Positions 1 to 12,660 of a stretch of DNA of 64,000 nt are shown here, piece after piece. The DNA comes from Fremontodendron californicum (Eukaryota > Streptophyta > Magnoliopsida > Malvales > Malvaceae). The first letter of the stretch is position 1. Every line of letters starts with the position of its first letter. The translations under genes and the position numbers were made by a program. Location: positions 32,249,145 to 32,313,144 of the forward strand of contig JAULJL010000001.1 of the NCBI GenBank assembly GCA_030761205.1, given 5' to 3'. A model generated the notes under the pieces. It ran no database searches and was not told the origin of the DNA. It worked only from the letters and a program-made list of their open reading frames with translations.

Positions 1-83
1 CTTGTGCACATGTCCATGTAGATTGCATGCAATATGGGGACAATGTCTATAGACTAGAAACTATATTGAATGTTTATAGACAT

Positions 84-3000
84 TGTAGACACCTAATTTT
101 GTCCGGACCACTAAAACATGTACGTTTTCTTCCTAAATCGATGTTTCAGAATGTAAAAAGACTTTTTTCATCCTGCAGGTGGTACTCTGAGACTTAGTTT
201 AAAGGGCGAGCATGAAAAGTCAAACTCAAAAAAAGTCAACCCAGAAAAAAGTCAACCCCGAAAAAAGTCAAACTCAAAAAGTCAATTACTGAAAAAGTCA
301 ACCCACTTTCAAGATTTGAAGTTCAATTGAAAAATGGCGAAAGAATTTTGATAATCCGAAGTCTACATCGAAAGATATGGAGTTAGGAAGTTGGGTTATG
401 GAGATTCAGTAGAAAAGAAACCCTAATCCGAGAAATTTGAGGAAAAGTGCTTAAACGATTGAATTGGTCAAAATTGAAGGTTTCAAATGAAAGATAAGCA
501 CTGAATACGGGTAAAGGAGAAGCCACTTGAAAGAAAAACTAAAAGAAAAGTTAATCCGGGAGAAAATCGAGAATTAGGGTTTTTGGTGAATTTGGTAAAA
601 TCGGGAAGAATTACAGAAATGGCCCGACTTGGTAAGAATAAAGCCCCCAATGGATGAGGAATGATTAAAAAAGGATAGCCCAAGGCTCAATTTGAAGAAA
701 ATCTGAAAATTGGACTTGTTTTGAGCAAAACCGGGTTTCGGAAGCGAAAGGGCAAAATTGGAAATTTTGGGAAAAATAGCAAATGAACTCCAAAAATTCT
801 GAAAAATTGAAATTTTCATTCTTAAATCATTTGGAAGATATTGGTGAAATAAAATCTTGATTCGAAGTTCGTTTGCAAAATGGCCAAATCCCGGGTCTCC
901 TATGTAGTAATTCAAGAAGAAAAATCCCGAAAAAATAGCAAATGAACTCCAAATCTTTTGAAAATTTTCAAATCTCATTTTTGAATTATTTGAAAGAGAG
1001 TGGAAAAATAAAATCTTGATTCGGAGTTCGTTTGCAAAATGGCCAAATCCTGGGTCTCCTATGCAATAATTCAAGAAGATAAATCCCGACAAAAATAGCA
1101 AATGGACTCCAAAAATTCTAAAAATTTGCAAATCTCATTTTTAAATTATTTTAAATAGATTGGTGAAAGAAAATCTTGATCCGGAGTTCGTTTGCGAAAT
1201 GGCCAAATCCCGGGCCTCCTATGCAGTAATTCAAGCAGATAAATCCCAAAAAAAAAAAACCAAATGAGTTCCAAAAATTCTGAAAACTTTTAGATCACAC
1301 TTTTAAATTATTTGGAAGAGATTGGTGAAGAAAAATCTTGATCTGAAGATTGTTTAAAAATTGGTAAAATATGGGGGCATAAAAGGGCAATTTTGGAAGA
1401 AAAAATCCAAATAAATAGCAAGCGGACTCGAAATTTTTTGAAAACTTTCAGAATTCAATTTTTTTATTATTTTGAAAGTATTGGAAAAATAAAATTTGAA
1501 TTTGGAGTCCGTTTTCCATTTATTTGCATCCGGGGGGCAAAAAGATTATTTTACCCAAAAAACCGAAAAAGGGCTTCTCTTGCCTTTCAAAAAAATCAGA
1601 CTTGGGCTTGAAGAAGGAGTGCTGGCCGGCCAAGGCCCATAGATGGGAATGAGTTTCTGATTTTTCAATTAAAAGGCCAAAAATGAAGAGTTAGTAATTT
1701 TTGATCAAGCTTTTGCAAATAAGCCACATGGGCCAATGCATGAAGAGGGAGAGTGTCAACATAATTGTTGAACAGCTGTAATTATGGACAGATGATGGCC
1801 TAATATAAGGGTGATAATTTCATGTTTTAAACATCTTAGATTAATGGCCCTTGGATGGAAATTGGTTGGAGTAAAAATGACAACATTCTAGTCTAGGAGA
1901 GAGGCAAGTTTCGGCCACTATAGGGAGGGGGCTCTTTCATTTTTAGCTCACTCTCATTTTTTCATTTTCTCTCTTGTTATGGCTGAGTTTTCTCTCCAAT
2001 GTTGCAAAGCAAAAAGAAAAGTTTAGAAAAGAAAAAAAAGTGTGAAGAGAAAAAGCTTGAAAGATAGCTTTTAGAGGTTGCTTTTAGCACCAACTCTTAC
2101 ACTTTCTTTGATTTTCCATTCTTGTTTTTGCTGTTTTAATTATTATTTTGGTGAGTTTTCTTTTGATTTTACTTTTTAAATAAGTGTTTTTTAATGTTCT
2201 TTTTAAGTTCTTTCTTCATCTTTTCTTAAACAAGTTCTTGCAATATTTTTTTTTCATTCATTCCTTGACATGGCCGAATGGTCTAGATTTTTGTTGTTGC
2301 TGTTTTGCTTTGATTTGTCATGTTATTTTGTTATTTTTTTAGTCTTGATGCTTTAAATCGTCTTCTACTACATATACTTGAAACTTGTTTTAATTTGGTT
2401 GCTTGTTTATTGCCATTTATGAGTTTATTATCATGTTATTGCCTTTTTTAATTTTCTGTTTTCAAAATGTTTTAATTTTTTTTATGTTTTATATTTTGTA
2501 ATCCATGTGTTTGTGAAAATGTTTGTTAGTTTTAATACCTCTACTTTATATTTGCATGATTTGAGTGTTATATTTTAGTTGAGCATGTTAGTATATCAAG
2601 TGTTTGTGCAAATGCCAAGGTCACTTGGAACTTTAGGCCATTCAGCCACTTCATGTATTTTGCTTTGTGTGTGCATTTTTGCTATGTTAGTTGATAGGTT
2701 TGCACTTGCATGATATTTGATTGAGTATTTGGTTTAATTATATCAAGTTTTTGTGAAAATGCCATGCTTACTTTGGATTTGAGGCCATTCGGCCACTTCA
2801 TGTATTTTGCTTTGTGTGTGCATTTTTGTTATGTTAGGTGATAGGTTTGCATTTTCATGACATTTGATTGAGTATTTGGTTTAAGCATGCCTTGTGTTTG
2901 TGTTATTGCCATACATATTTTAGATGTTAGGTTTCGTTTATTTTGCCATACATGTCCATGCATTTTAGACCTAGGTTGCATTAAATGCCATGTACGTTCA

Positions 3001-5110
3001 TTTAGGTCTAGGTCATTTTATTGATGCCATGCATTTTTCATGACATTTAGGTTTAAACTCATGCATTTCATGCATCATATTTGCTGTATTTTTCATGCAT
3101 TTCATGTCCATGACACTTGACTAATGACTTAGGCCAATTAATGGTTCAAAGTCATGCTCTCTTGAGCATACTTGTGGAAAATTAAAGAGTTGTCAAATTG
3201 ATTATTCTACCTTTGTGATTTTTTTTACTTAGCCAATTTTTTTCTAACTTTTCAAAAGTCCTAGCTACTGTTTGTGAGTCATTTTGTGAGTCTTAAATAT
3301 TTTTACTTTGATTTTTAAATGATTTTACCAAAGGCAAAAATGTGTTTTGGCAAAATAGTTTTTTTTCACCAGTACTCGTACTTTCCCTATTTTTCTGGGG
3401 AGTCATCTTTAATCAGAAAATTAGCCAATTTTTTTTCCGTGTAGTTTTACATATCATGAGTCTCCAGTATTTATTTTAGATTTTTTAGAATTTTTAAAAA
3501 TAGGGTAAAAAATCGTGGCTTAAAACTGGACAGTGGAGTCAGAATTGACTTTGAAGGAAAATCATTTTTCTGTTTTGGTTAAGTTACCTAGAGGGGGCTG
3601 ATTAGGAAGTTTAGCTACTAACTTAGGGTAGTTTCTAAGTCTTTTTAAACTCTAAAAATAATTTTTTAAGTCTCGGGTTAAGGGTGGTCAAGTCCGAGAT
3701 TTTAACCTTAGGAAATTAGAGCCATTTAAAAAGGAGTTTAGCTAAGTTTCTATTTTTTTAATCTAAGCTTTTCAAAATTGTTTTCAAACAATCACAAAGT
3801 ATTTTGGTTTTAGAATATTTAATTTGATATATTTTTCTAAGGTAGCCGGATATCTCTTTAGATATACGGATTTCCTTAATTAAAGGAAAAAATACATTTT
3901 CATGCATTGCATTTTCCATATTCATGCATTTTATATAATATGTGATTTTTGCTATGATAATTTCTATGATATTGTTATGATTTTGAGTTATGTTATATTG
4001 TTTATTATATGATTTGGAATATTTCATATGTCCTAGGCTTTTTATTTAGCATATACTATGTTCATGCATTATAATTTTCATTTTTATTTTCATGCATATT
4101 ATATGTAGCATTATTTTATATCTCATGTCATTTAAATTATATGCCATATCATTCATATTTGCCATGTCATTTAAATTATTTCATCTCATATAGAATATAT
4201 AATGTTACCTAGGACATTTCATTTCATTTCATGTAAAATATATTATGTTACCTTGGTTATTTTATTTCATTTAGAATATATCATATAGCTTAGGATATTT
4301 CATTTCATTTAGAATATGCTAACACATTTAAATTATATCATATCATTTAGGGTGCATTATATTGTTTAGATTTTGCTATGTCATTTTATTTATGTCATGC
4401 ATATACATATTCATATCTTTTAAAATATTTTCAAAAAGGTAATGATTTTCAATAAAATAAAGATATTCCCGAGTTAAAATAATTCATGAGTTCTCTGCCG
4501 GGTTTGCTGGGGAGGATATCATCAATTATCATTAATAACGGAATATCTTCTTTAAAAAGAGAATGATTCAGAAAGTTTTACAAAACTAATAAAAATTTCT
4601 ATATTTTGCCACGTTTGTTGGGGAATATAGGAAAATTTTGAATTTATAAATTCCGGATCATTTTCAATTAAAAATGAAATTATTTTTCTTTAAATTGGGA
4701 ATTAACTTGAAATACTAAATTTGAAACCGACTTTTTACCGAGATTTGAGATAACACACGATTAATAAGGTACCGTTTTATACGGGCGTTGTGGGGTGCTA
4801 ATCCTTCCCCACACGTAACCGAGTCCCGAACCCGTTTCTTTGATTTCTCTGATTTAAAACGCAGACTTGAAATTGATTTTTAAAATGTTTTAATTAATTT
4901 TTAAAATATTTTATAAAACCAATTTTAATAGGTGGCCGATCACACCTAGCTAAAAAAGATTGGTGGTGACTTCATGTCTTTTTCAAGGTCATTTTCAAAA
5001 CCTTCATTTTTCTAGAGGAATTAAGTCGACTTTTTCGGTTTTTTTTAATGTCACGCTTAACGAATAATAAAGTCTTGCGATGAGACTTGTTATTTTTTTA
5101 GGTTGCGACA
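84..5110 (+). mobile_element. Solo LTR A (Ogre/Tat-like family, 5027 bp) inserted in the MULE transposase
   Basis: The element begins TGTAGACACC and ends GGTTGCGACA, with 5-bp target duplications gacat at 79-83 and 5111-5115. No internal region is present, so this is a solo LTR left by recombination between the two LTRs of one element. It is the same family as the LTRs at 6063-10595, 17651-22183 and 38606-43831, but longer than the 4533-bp pair. Six GTCAA/W-box-like motifs lie at about 215-305. Large parts are strings of ATGCCATGCATTTT-like AT-rich words. Short ORFs inside it look like chance. Confidence 0.93.
215..305 (+). promoter_or_regulatory. Array of six GTCAA(C) boxes (W-box complements) in LTR A
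   Basis: The core GTCAA occurs six times with 13-17 bp spacing between A-rich spacers, just inside the LTR start. On the other strand each reads TTGAC, and those followed by C or T match the WRKY-factor W-box TTGAC(C/T). Position near the start of U3 fits an enhancer. Binding is an inference. Confidence 0.45.
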
Positions 5111-5358
5111 GACATGAGTTCCAACCAGTTGGAAATGAAGGTTATTGGCCTCAATATGATGGTCCAGAAGTGTGTCCCAATCAAGAAATAATGAGAAATT
5201 CACATGGTCGACCAAAATCAAGTCGTATTTGTAATGAAATGGACTTCAGGGAGAAAAGCCAACCAAAACGTTATGGATTATGCAGAAATAAAGGTCATAG
5301 CCGTCGAAAATGTCCGCATCAATTTGGCACATCGGGGGAGAGTTCGCATCAACAATAA

Positions 5359-5773
5359 AGGAATTACATGTTTTCATAACCTGTAATATTTACATATTTT
5401 GCCATTAAGGAAAAATGTTATGCAAGTTTTTTTTCTACTTATCATTTAATTTGGATTATTATTTTATATAAAATTAAGAAATTTTATAAATTAACATTTT
5501 TAAAAATATATTGAATAATAAATTAAATTACATTTTTATAAATTAAATAACAAAATTAATATTTTAGTTAGATATGTTGAATAAAAAATTAAAAATAAAT
5601 AACAAAATTAACATTTTTAAAAATATATTCAATAATAAATAACAAAATTAAAAATAACAATTAATTTCCCAACAAATTTAAAATAAATAACATGAAATGC
5701 AAAATATATAAATTTATATATTTCAAATTTAAAATACATTGTAGTTAGATATTTTGATAAAAGTACATTTATT
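5359..5773. other. AT-rich spacer between convergent MULE transposase and PMD ORFs
   Basis: About 415 bp, strongly AT-rich, with degenerate internal repeats of an AAATTAACATTTTTAAAAAT-like word. No ORF here has coding character. It probably holds the 3' ends of both convergent transcripts. Confidence 0.6.
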
Positions 5774-8743
5774 CTAATTATTGCGTGGTTTAGAGCAACA
5801 ATGTCGAGCTCTCCTAGTACGTGGTGGTTGGGCCCGTCGTTCAACCTCGTTAGTGGCACGTATTCGCGGTCGATCACAACCTTTTGCTGTAACCGCCACT
5901 GGTTCTGGTTGTATGTCATCCGCCATTTCTTCTGTATCAAAAATTTGAAACCCACTGTTGGAGGAGCCAACACCTAGTTCACCCATAAAGGAAACCTGAC
6001 TACTATATGGATCCACAGATGATATATCATCAAATGCTAACGCAGGGGTTCCAAACTGATACTGTCGCAACCTAAAAAAAATAATAACGACGAGTCTCAT
6101 CGCAAGACTTTATTATTCCTTAAGCGTGACATTAAAAAAAACCCGAGGAAAAGTCGACTTAATTCCTCTAAAAATGAAGGTTTTGAAAATGACCTTAAAA
6201 AAGACATGGAGTCGCCACCAATCTTTTTTAGCTAGGTGTGATCGGCCACCTATTAAAACCGGTTTTATAAAATATTTTAAAAATTAATTAAAACATTTTA
6301 AAAACCAATTTCAAGTCTGCGTTTTAAACCAGAGAAATCAAAGAAGCAGGTTCGGGAGTCGGTTACGAGTGGGGAAGGATTAGCACCCCCACAACGCCCG
6401 TATAAATCGGTACCTTATTAATCGTGTGTTATCTCAAGTCTCGGTAAAAGTTGGTTTTAAATTTAGTATTTCAAATTAATTCCCAATTTAAAAATAATTC
6501 CATTTTTTATTGAAAATGATCCGGAATTTATAAATTCAAAATTTTCCTATATTCCCCAACAAACGTGGCAAAATATAGAAATTTTTATTAGTTTTGGAAA
6601 ACTTTCCGAATCATTCTCTTTTTTTGAAAGAAAGATATTCCTTTATTAATGATAATTGATGATATTCCCTCCAGCAAACCCGGTAGAGAACTCATGAATT
6701 ATTTTAACTCGGGAATATCTTTATTTTTATTGAAAACCATTATCTTTTGCAAACATTTAAAATAAATGAATATGTATATGCATGACATAAATAAAATGAC
6801 ATGGTAAAGTCTAAATAATATAATGCAACCTAAATGACATGACAAATATGAATGGTATGGCATATAATTTAAATGACATGGAATAAAATAATGTTATCAT
6901 ATAATATGCACGAAAATAAAAATGCAATGCATGAAATGTATTTTTTTTCTTTAATTAAGGAAATCCGTATATCTAAAAAGATATCCGGCTACCTTAGGAA
7001 AATATGTCAAATTAAATATTCTAAAATCAAAATACTTTGTGATTGTTTGAAAACAATTTTGAAAAGCTTGAATTAACAATAAAAACTGGGCTAAAAATTT
7101 TTAAATGGTTCTAATTTCCTAAGTTTAAAAAATCCGGACTTGACTACCCTTAACCCGGGATTTGAAAAACCATTTTTAGAGTTTAAAAGGCTTAGAAATC
7201 ACCCTAAGTCAGTAGCTAACCCTCCTAATCAGCCCACTCTAAGTAAATTAACCAAAACAGAAAAATGGTTTTTCTTTAAATTCAATTCTGACTCCACTGT
7301 CCAGTTTTAATCCACGATTTTTTACCCTATTTTTAAAAATCCCAAAAATTCTAAAAAAAATACTGGAGACTCAGGACATGTAAAACTACACGAGAAAAAA
7401 TTGGATTAATTTTTTGATCAAAGATGAATTCCCAGAAAAACCAGAGATGTACGAGTTTTTGGAGGAGAAAAAACTCCTTTGTTTTTCTTTAAATTCAATT
7501 CTGACTTCACTGTCCAGTTTTAATCCACGATTTTTTACCCTATTTTTAAAAATTCCAAAAATTCTGAAAAAATTATTGGAGACTCAGGACATGTAAAAAT
7601 ACACGGAAAAAAAATCAACTTAATTTTCTGATCAAAGATGAATTCCCAGAAAAATCGGAGATGTACGAGTTTTGGGTGGAAAAAAAACTGCTTTGCCAAC
7701 ACATTTTTTTTTGTCTTTGATAAAATCATTTAAAAACCAAAATAAAAATATTTGAAACTCATAGAATGACTTGAAGACAGTAGCTAGGACTTTTTGAAAG
7801 TTAGATAAAAATTGGCTAAGTAAAAAAAATCACAAAGGTAGAATAATCAATTTGACAAACTTAATTTTCCACAAGTGTGCTCAAGAGAGCATGACTTTGA
7901 ACCATCAATTGGCTCAAGTCATTATTCAAGTGGCATGAACATGAAATGCATGAAACAATGCAGCAAACATAATGCATGAAATGCATGGATCTAAACCTAA
8001 ATGTAAGGAAAATGCATGACACAAATAATATGGCCTAGACCTAACATGAACTTGCATGACATTTAATGTAACCTAGACCTAAGACATGCATGGCATTTTC
8101 ACAAACACAAGGCATGCTTAATTCAAAAATCCAACCAAATATCATGCAAATGCAAAAACCTAACAACTAGCATGACAAAAATACAACACACAATGCAAAA
8201 CACATGGAGTAGCCAAATGGCCCCAAGCTTCAACAAGCATGGCATTTTCACAAACACTTGGTATGCTAGCATGAAAAACTAAGTCATAACACAAAAATCA
8301 CACAAGCATTTTCACAAACACCTAATATACCAAATCTAAAACATGCTTACTAAGATATAAAACAAGAATCATGCAAAGAATCACACAAGCATTTTCACAA
8401 ACACTTAATATGCTAACTCTAAAACATGCTCAAATTTAAACAACATGAAAACAGAAAATTAAAAATGTAAAAACATGATATCTAAGACATAAATGGCAAC
8501 AAACAAAGCAACCAAATTAAATATAACTTAAGAACATGAAATAACATAATATTTAAAACATCAAAAATAAAGAAAATAGCATAAACAATATGGTAAAATG
8601 AATCAAAAATAACAACTTAAAATAAATAATGTAGGCCATTTGGCCATGGTGAGTTTATTGTAAAAACAAAATGTAAGAAAAATATACTTAAGAAAGGAAA
8701 TGAAGGAAGAACAAGAAACATTATTTTAAAATGAAAACTCACC

Positions 8744-8962
8744 AAGTAGCTTTTGAACGGATTAAGCTATAAACCCTCAGAGTAGCTTTTGAACGGATTA
8801 AGCCACAAACCCTCTCACAAGTACCTTTTGAACGGATTAAGCTATAAACCCTCAGAGTAGCTTTTGAACGGATTAAGCTACAAACCCTCAGAGTAGCTTT
8901 TGAACGGATTAAGCTACAAACCCTCAGAGTAGCTTTTGAACGGATTAAGCTACAAACCCTCT
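8744..8962. repeat. 36-bp minisatellite, 6 copies, in the left LTR
   Basis: Six tandem copies of a 36-bp unit containing AGCTTTTGAACGGATTAAG occur here; one copy is slightly altered. The right LTR has the same array at about 20333-20551. LTRs A, D and E lack it. 36 is a multiple of three, so a repetitive minus-strand ORF (VCSLIRSKATLR repeats) stays open; it is probably not a gene. Confidence 0.9.
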
Positions 8963-9064
8963 CAACAAAAACACTATGACTCACCACCCGGATAATCCTA
9001 ATACAAGTGTATAGACTATCTCACAAGGGGTAGTGGGTCATTTCAACCAAAGGCCAAGACCCCT

Positions 9065-9072
9065 TATTTATA
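9065..9072 (-). promoter_or_regulatory. TATA box of the left LTR (minus strand)
   Basis: TATAAATA on the minus strand within CTTATAAATAAGGGG, downstream of a GC-richer stretch. This is the likely core promoter of the LTR. The right LTR has the same motif at 20654-20661, which would be the one driving the element. Confidence 0.6.
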
Positions 9073-10389
9073 AGGTGAGCACCTCCTTGGCTTGACATTA
9101 CAAAGGGATGTGGGATTGGGACTTAGGCTCAAAAATGAAAATCTCTAACTTAACTCTTGATTTTTAATCACTTGATTGAAAAAATCCTAAGCTTCCTCCT
9201 TCCTTTGGGCTTGGGCAGGCCAGCACTTCTCTTTTCTAGCCCAGCTCTGATTTTTGAAAGGCCCAAAGAAGCCCTTTTTGGTTGCTTGGGTGAAACGACC
9301 ATTTTGCCCCCCCGGATGCAAAATAAATATCAAACGGGCTCCAAATTCAATTTTTTTCTTTTTTTAATACTTCCAAAATAAAAAAATATTGAGTTCTGGA
9401 AGTTTTCAAAATTATCCGAGTCCGTTTGCTATTTATTTGGATTTTTTCTTCCCAAAATGTCCTTTTATGCCCCTACTTTTTACCATTTTTTAAACGAGCT
9501 CCAAATCAAGATTTTTCTTCACCAATATCTTCAAAATAATTAAAAAGTGTGATCTGGAAGTTTTCATAATTTTTGGAGCTCATTTGGTATTTTTTTCGGG
9601 ATTTATCGGCTTGAATTACTGCATAGGAGGCCCGGGATTTGGCCATTTTGCAAACGAACTCGGAATCAAGATTTTCTTTCGCCAATCTCTTTCAAATGAT
9701 TTAAAAATGAGATTTGCCAAATTTCAGAATTTTTGGAGTCCATTTGCTATTTTTTCGGGATTTATCTTTTTGAATTACTGCATAAGAAGCTCGGGATTTG
9801 GCCATTTTGCAAACGAACTCGGAATCAAGATTTTCTTTCGCCAATCTCTTTCAAATGATTTAAGAATGAGATTGAAAAAATTTTCAGAATTTTCGGAGTC
9901 CATTTGCTATTTTTTCCCAAATTTTTCCAATTTTGCCCTTTAACCTCCGAAACCCGGTTTTGCTCAAAACAAGTCCGATTTTCATATTTTCTTCAATCTG
10001 AGCCTTGGGCCATCCTTTTTAACCATTCTTCATCCATTGGGGGCTTTGGTCTTACCAAGTCGGGCCATTTCTGTGATTCTTCCCGATTTCACCGAAATCC
10101 ACTAAAAACCCTAATTCTCGGTTTTCTCCCGGATTGACTTTTCTTTCGGTTTTTCTTGCAAGCGACTTCTCCATTACCCGTAGTCAGTGCTTATCTTTCA
10201 TTTGGAACCTTCAATTTCGACCAGTTTGATCGTTTAAGCACTTTCCCCCAAATTTCTCGGATTAGGGTTTCTTTTCTACTGAACCTCCAAATCCCAACTT
10301 CTGAACTCCATATCTTTCAATGTAGACCTCGGATTATCAAAATTCTTTCTCCATTTTTCAATTGAACTTAAAATCTTGATTTTAAAAAT

Positions 10390-10450
10390 GGGTTGACTTT
10401 TTCAGTAGTTGACTTTTTTGGGGTTGACTTTTTCGGGGTTGACTTTTTTT
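10390..10450 (+). promoter_or_regulatory. TTGAC (W-box core) array in left LTR U3
   Basis: Four TTGACT cores at 13-18 bp spacing, separated by T-rich and GGGG spacers. The right LTR has five at about 21963-22035. WRKY binding is inferred from the motif. Confidence 0.45.
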
Positions 10451-10595
10451 CAAGTTTAACTTTTTGTGCTCGCCCTCTTAAACTAAGTCTCGGAGTACCA
10501 CCTGTAGGATGAAAACAGTCTTTTTATACTCGGAAACATCAATATGGGAAGAAAACATACCTGTTTAGTGGTCCGGACAAAATTAGGTGTCTACA

Positions 10596-10609
10596 GCTGC
10601 CCCTCTTTG
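10596..10609 (-). other. Polypurine tract of the LARD-like element
   Basis: On the minus strand CAAAGAGGGGCAGC directly precedes the LTR start TGTAGACACC. This is the expected place and composition for plus-strand DNA priming. Confidence 0.8.
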
Positions 10610-10859
10610 GCTATTGCTGAGAATCAGGAATCAGGCAAAGATAAACCAACACTAATTTTGTACGGTCAGTGAAATCACATGTGAATGAAAGGAAAGGGGT
10701 TTCTTTTTCATTTTCATTTTTCATTTTTTTTCATTTTCTATTTTTTTCATTTTTCCTTTTTTCTTTTCTTTTTTCAATTTTTTTCAATTTTTTTTAAAAA
10801 AAAAAAAAACAGTAAATTGAAGATTTGTCTTTAAATTGAATTTCCTACCTAATCAAGGC

Positions 10860-12660
10860 TCGATTCGTCTTAAGGAAACGAATTCGATTTGCAAGAAAGG
10901 AAACGACCTCGACGATGGTCTCGGGGCCTTAACCTGTCTTGTTCTCAGCTGTGTTTAAAATTCTGGATATCTCCTCCAGAAGCTTCGGCTATCACCACCA
11001 AAGTCTTGCTCATTTTTTTTTAAATGTAAAAATTCTGGGTATCACCTCCAGGAGCTTCAGCTATCACCACCAAAAGACTTTTAAACTTTTCAAAGGATTT
11101 TAAAACTCTGGATATCTCCACCAGAGGCTTCAGCTATCACCACCGAAGACTTGTTCATGATAAAAAAAAGAGTACCTCGACGATGATCTCGGGGCTCGAC
11201 TCGTCTTAAGGAAACGAATTCGATTTTACCTGAAAGCTTTAAGAGATGATGCAAATACTTCATGATGCAAATGCAAATGTCTTTTGTTGATGCAAACGCT
11301 TCTTGATGTAGATGCAAATGACTTAGATTGGTGCAAATATCTTTGATGCAATGTAAATGACTTGATTTGATGCAAATTTTCTTGATGCAGATTCAACTAA
11401 CTTAGATTGATGCAAATGCTTCTTGATGTAGATGCACATGTTGAATAAAATTCTGGATAAGTCCTCCAAAAGAAGATTTCTCATTTTTCAAAATTATAAA
11501 ACCCTGGATATCTCCACCAGAGGCTTCGGCTATCACCACCGAAGTCTTGCTCACTTTTAAAACTGTAAAATTCTGGATATCCCCACCAGAAGCTTTGGCT
11601 ATCACCACCAAAGACTTGCTCAATATAAAATTCTAGATAACTCATCTAGAAGAAGATTTCTCATGTTTCAAAATTATAAAACCCTGGATATCTCCACCAG
11701 AGGCTTCAGCTATCACCACCGAAGACTTGTTCACTTTTAAAACTGCAAAATTCTGGATATCACCACCAGAAGCTTTGGCTATCACCACCAAAGACTTGCT
11801 CATTGTAAAATTCTGGGTAACTCCTTCAGAATAAAATTTCTCATGTTTTCAAAATTATAAAACCCTGGATATCTCCACCAGAGGCTTCAGCTATCACCAC
11901 CGAAGACTTGTTCACTTTTAAAACTGTAAAATTCTGGATATCCCCACCAGAAGCTTTGGCTATCACCACCAAAGACTTGCTCATTGTAAAATTATGGGTA
12001 ACTCCTTCAGAATAAAATTTCTCATGTTTTAAAATTATAAAACCCTGGATATCTCCACCAGAGGCTTCAGCTATCACCACCGAAGACTTGTTCACTTTTA
12101 AAACTGCAAAATTCTGGATATCACCACCGAAGACTTACTCATTGTAAAATTATGGATATCCCCACCAGAAGAAAATTTCTCATTTTTCAAAATTATAAAA
12201 CTCTGGATATCTCCACCAGAGGCTTCAGCTATCACCACCGAAGACTTGTTCACTTTTAAAACTGTAAAATTCTGGATATCCCCACCAGAAGCTTTGGCTA
12301 TCACCACCAAATACTTGCTCATTGTAAAATTCTGGGTAACTCCTTCAGAATAAAATTTCTCATTTTTCAAAATTATAAAACCCTGGATATCTCCACTAGA
12401 GGCTTCAGCTATCACCACTGAAGACTTGTTCACTTTTAAAACTGCAAAATTCTGGATATCACCACCAGAAGCTTTGGCTATCACCACCAAAGACTTGCTC
12501 ATTGTAAAATTCTGGGTAACTCCTTCAGAATAAAATTTCTCATTTTTCAAAATTATAAAACCCTGGATATCTCCACCAGAGGCTTCAGCTATTACCACCG
12601 AAGACTTGTTCACTTTTTAAAAACTGTAAAATTCTGGATATCACCACCAGAAGCTTTGAG
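10860..12660 (-). repeat. Tandem repeats (183-bp unit, about 90-bp half-units) in the 3' untranslated region of the LARD-like element
   Basis: From about 11,490 to 12,640 a unit of about 183 bp repeats roughly six to seven times. Each unit is two related halves centred on GGTGGTGATAGC and CTGG(T/A)GGAGATATCCAG-like words. Looser copies extend to about 10,960. Because 183 is 61 codons, minus-strand frames stay open over up to 171 codons (12098-12613) reading SSVVIAEASGGDIQ again and again. I take this as an open frame by arithmetic, not a gene. It lies 0.4-2 kb before the 3' LTR, matching the hypervariable 3' region described for Ogre/Tat elements. Confidence 0.85.

Larger units (their letters stand above)
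3..5358 (+). pseudogene. MULE transposase, C-terminal part (SWIM finger + zinc knuckle), split by a solo LTR
   Basis: This is the C-terminal end of a Mutator-like (MuDR family) transposase, a DNA-binding and strand-transfer enzyme of the nucleus. Two blocks, 3-83 and 5116-5358, form one open frame once the LTR at 84-5110 and one copy of its gacat duplication are removed. The first block starts with the Cys-x-His end of a SWIM finger (CAHV). The second carries the WPQYDGP and GRPK stretches typical of these proteins, then a CX2CX4HX4C zinc knuckle, and stops at 5356-5358. The first knuckle Cys is Tyr here (codon 5272-5274, TAT for TGT), which should damage zinc binding. The N-terminal DDE domain would lie left of the window. 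It converges on the PMD gene 415 bp downstream, a pairing known from plant MULEs. The family call rests on recalled motifs, not a search. Confidence 0.75.
6063..10595 (-). repeat. 3' LTR of the LARD-like element
   Basis: The LTR runs on the minus strand from TGTAGACACC (10595) to GGTTGCGACA (6063). It contains W-box-like repeats near 10390-10450, a TATA box at 9065-9072 and a 36-bp minisatellite at about 8744-8962. The probable start of R is about 30 bp after the TATA box, giving U3 of about 1.5 kb and R-U5 of about 3 kb. Confidence 0.92.

Noticed and set aside
574..1131. 185-codon minus ORF with LNYCIGDPGFGHFANELRIKI repeats, and relatives at 9584, 21197, 39097, 39496 and 44941
   Set aside because: Repeated about 190-220-bp units inside the LTRs of the large family keep frames open in some copies and not others; no conserved start, and identical in position in every LTR.
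5080..5358. 92-codon ORF starting inside the LTR as a small complete gene
   Set aside because: Its first codons belong to the LTR; the true frame enters from the SWIM block at 3-83.
8739..8987. LIRSKATLR repeat ORF (and its twin at 20328-20576)
   Set aside because: It is the translation of the 36-bp minisatellite in the LTRs.
12098..12613. 171-codon ORF with SGGDIQ repeats as a protein gene
   Set aside because: It lies wholly in a 183-bp tandem array whose length is a multiple of three; other units break the frame and there is no non-repeat coding flank.
10981..12650. CRISPR-like array
   Set aside because: Units are contiguous tandem copies without unique spacers, in plant nuclear DNA.
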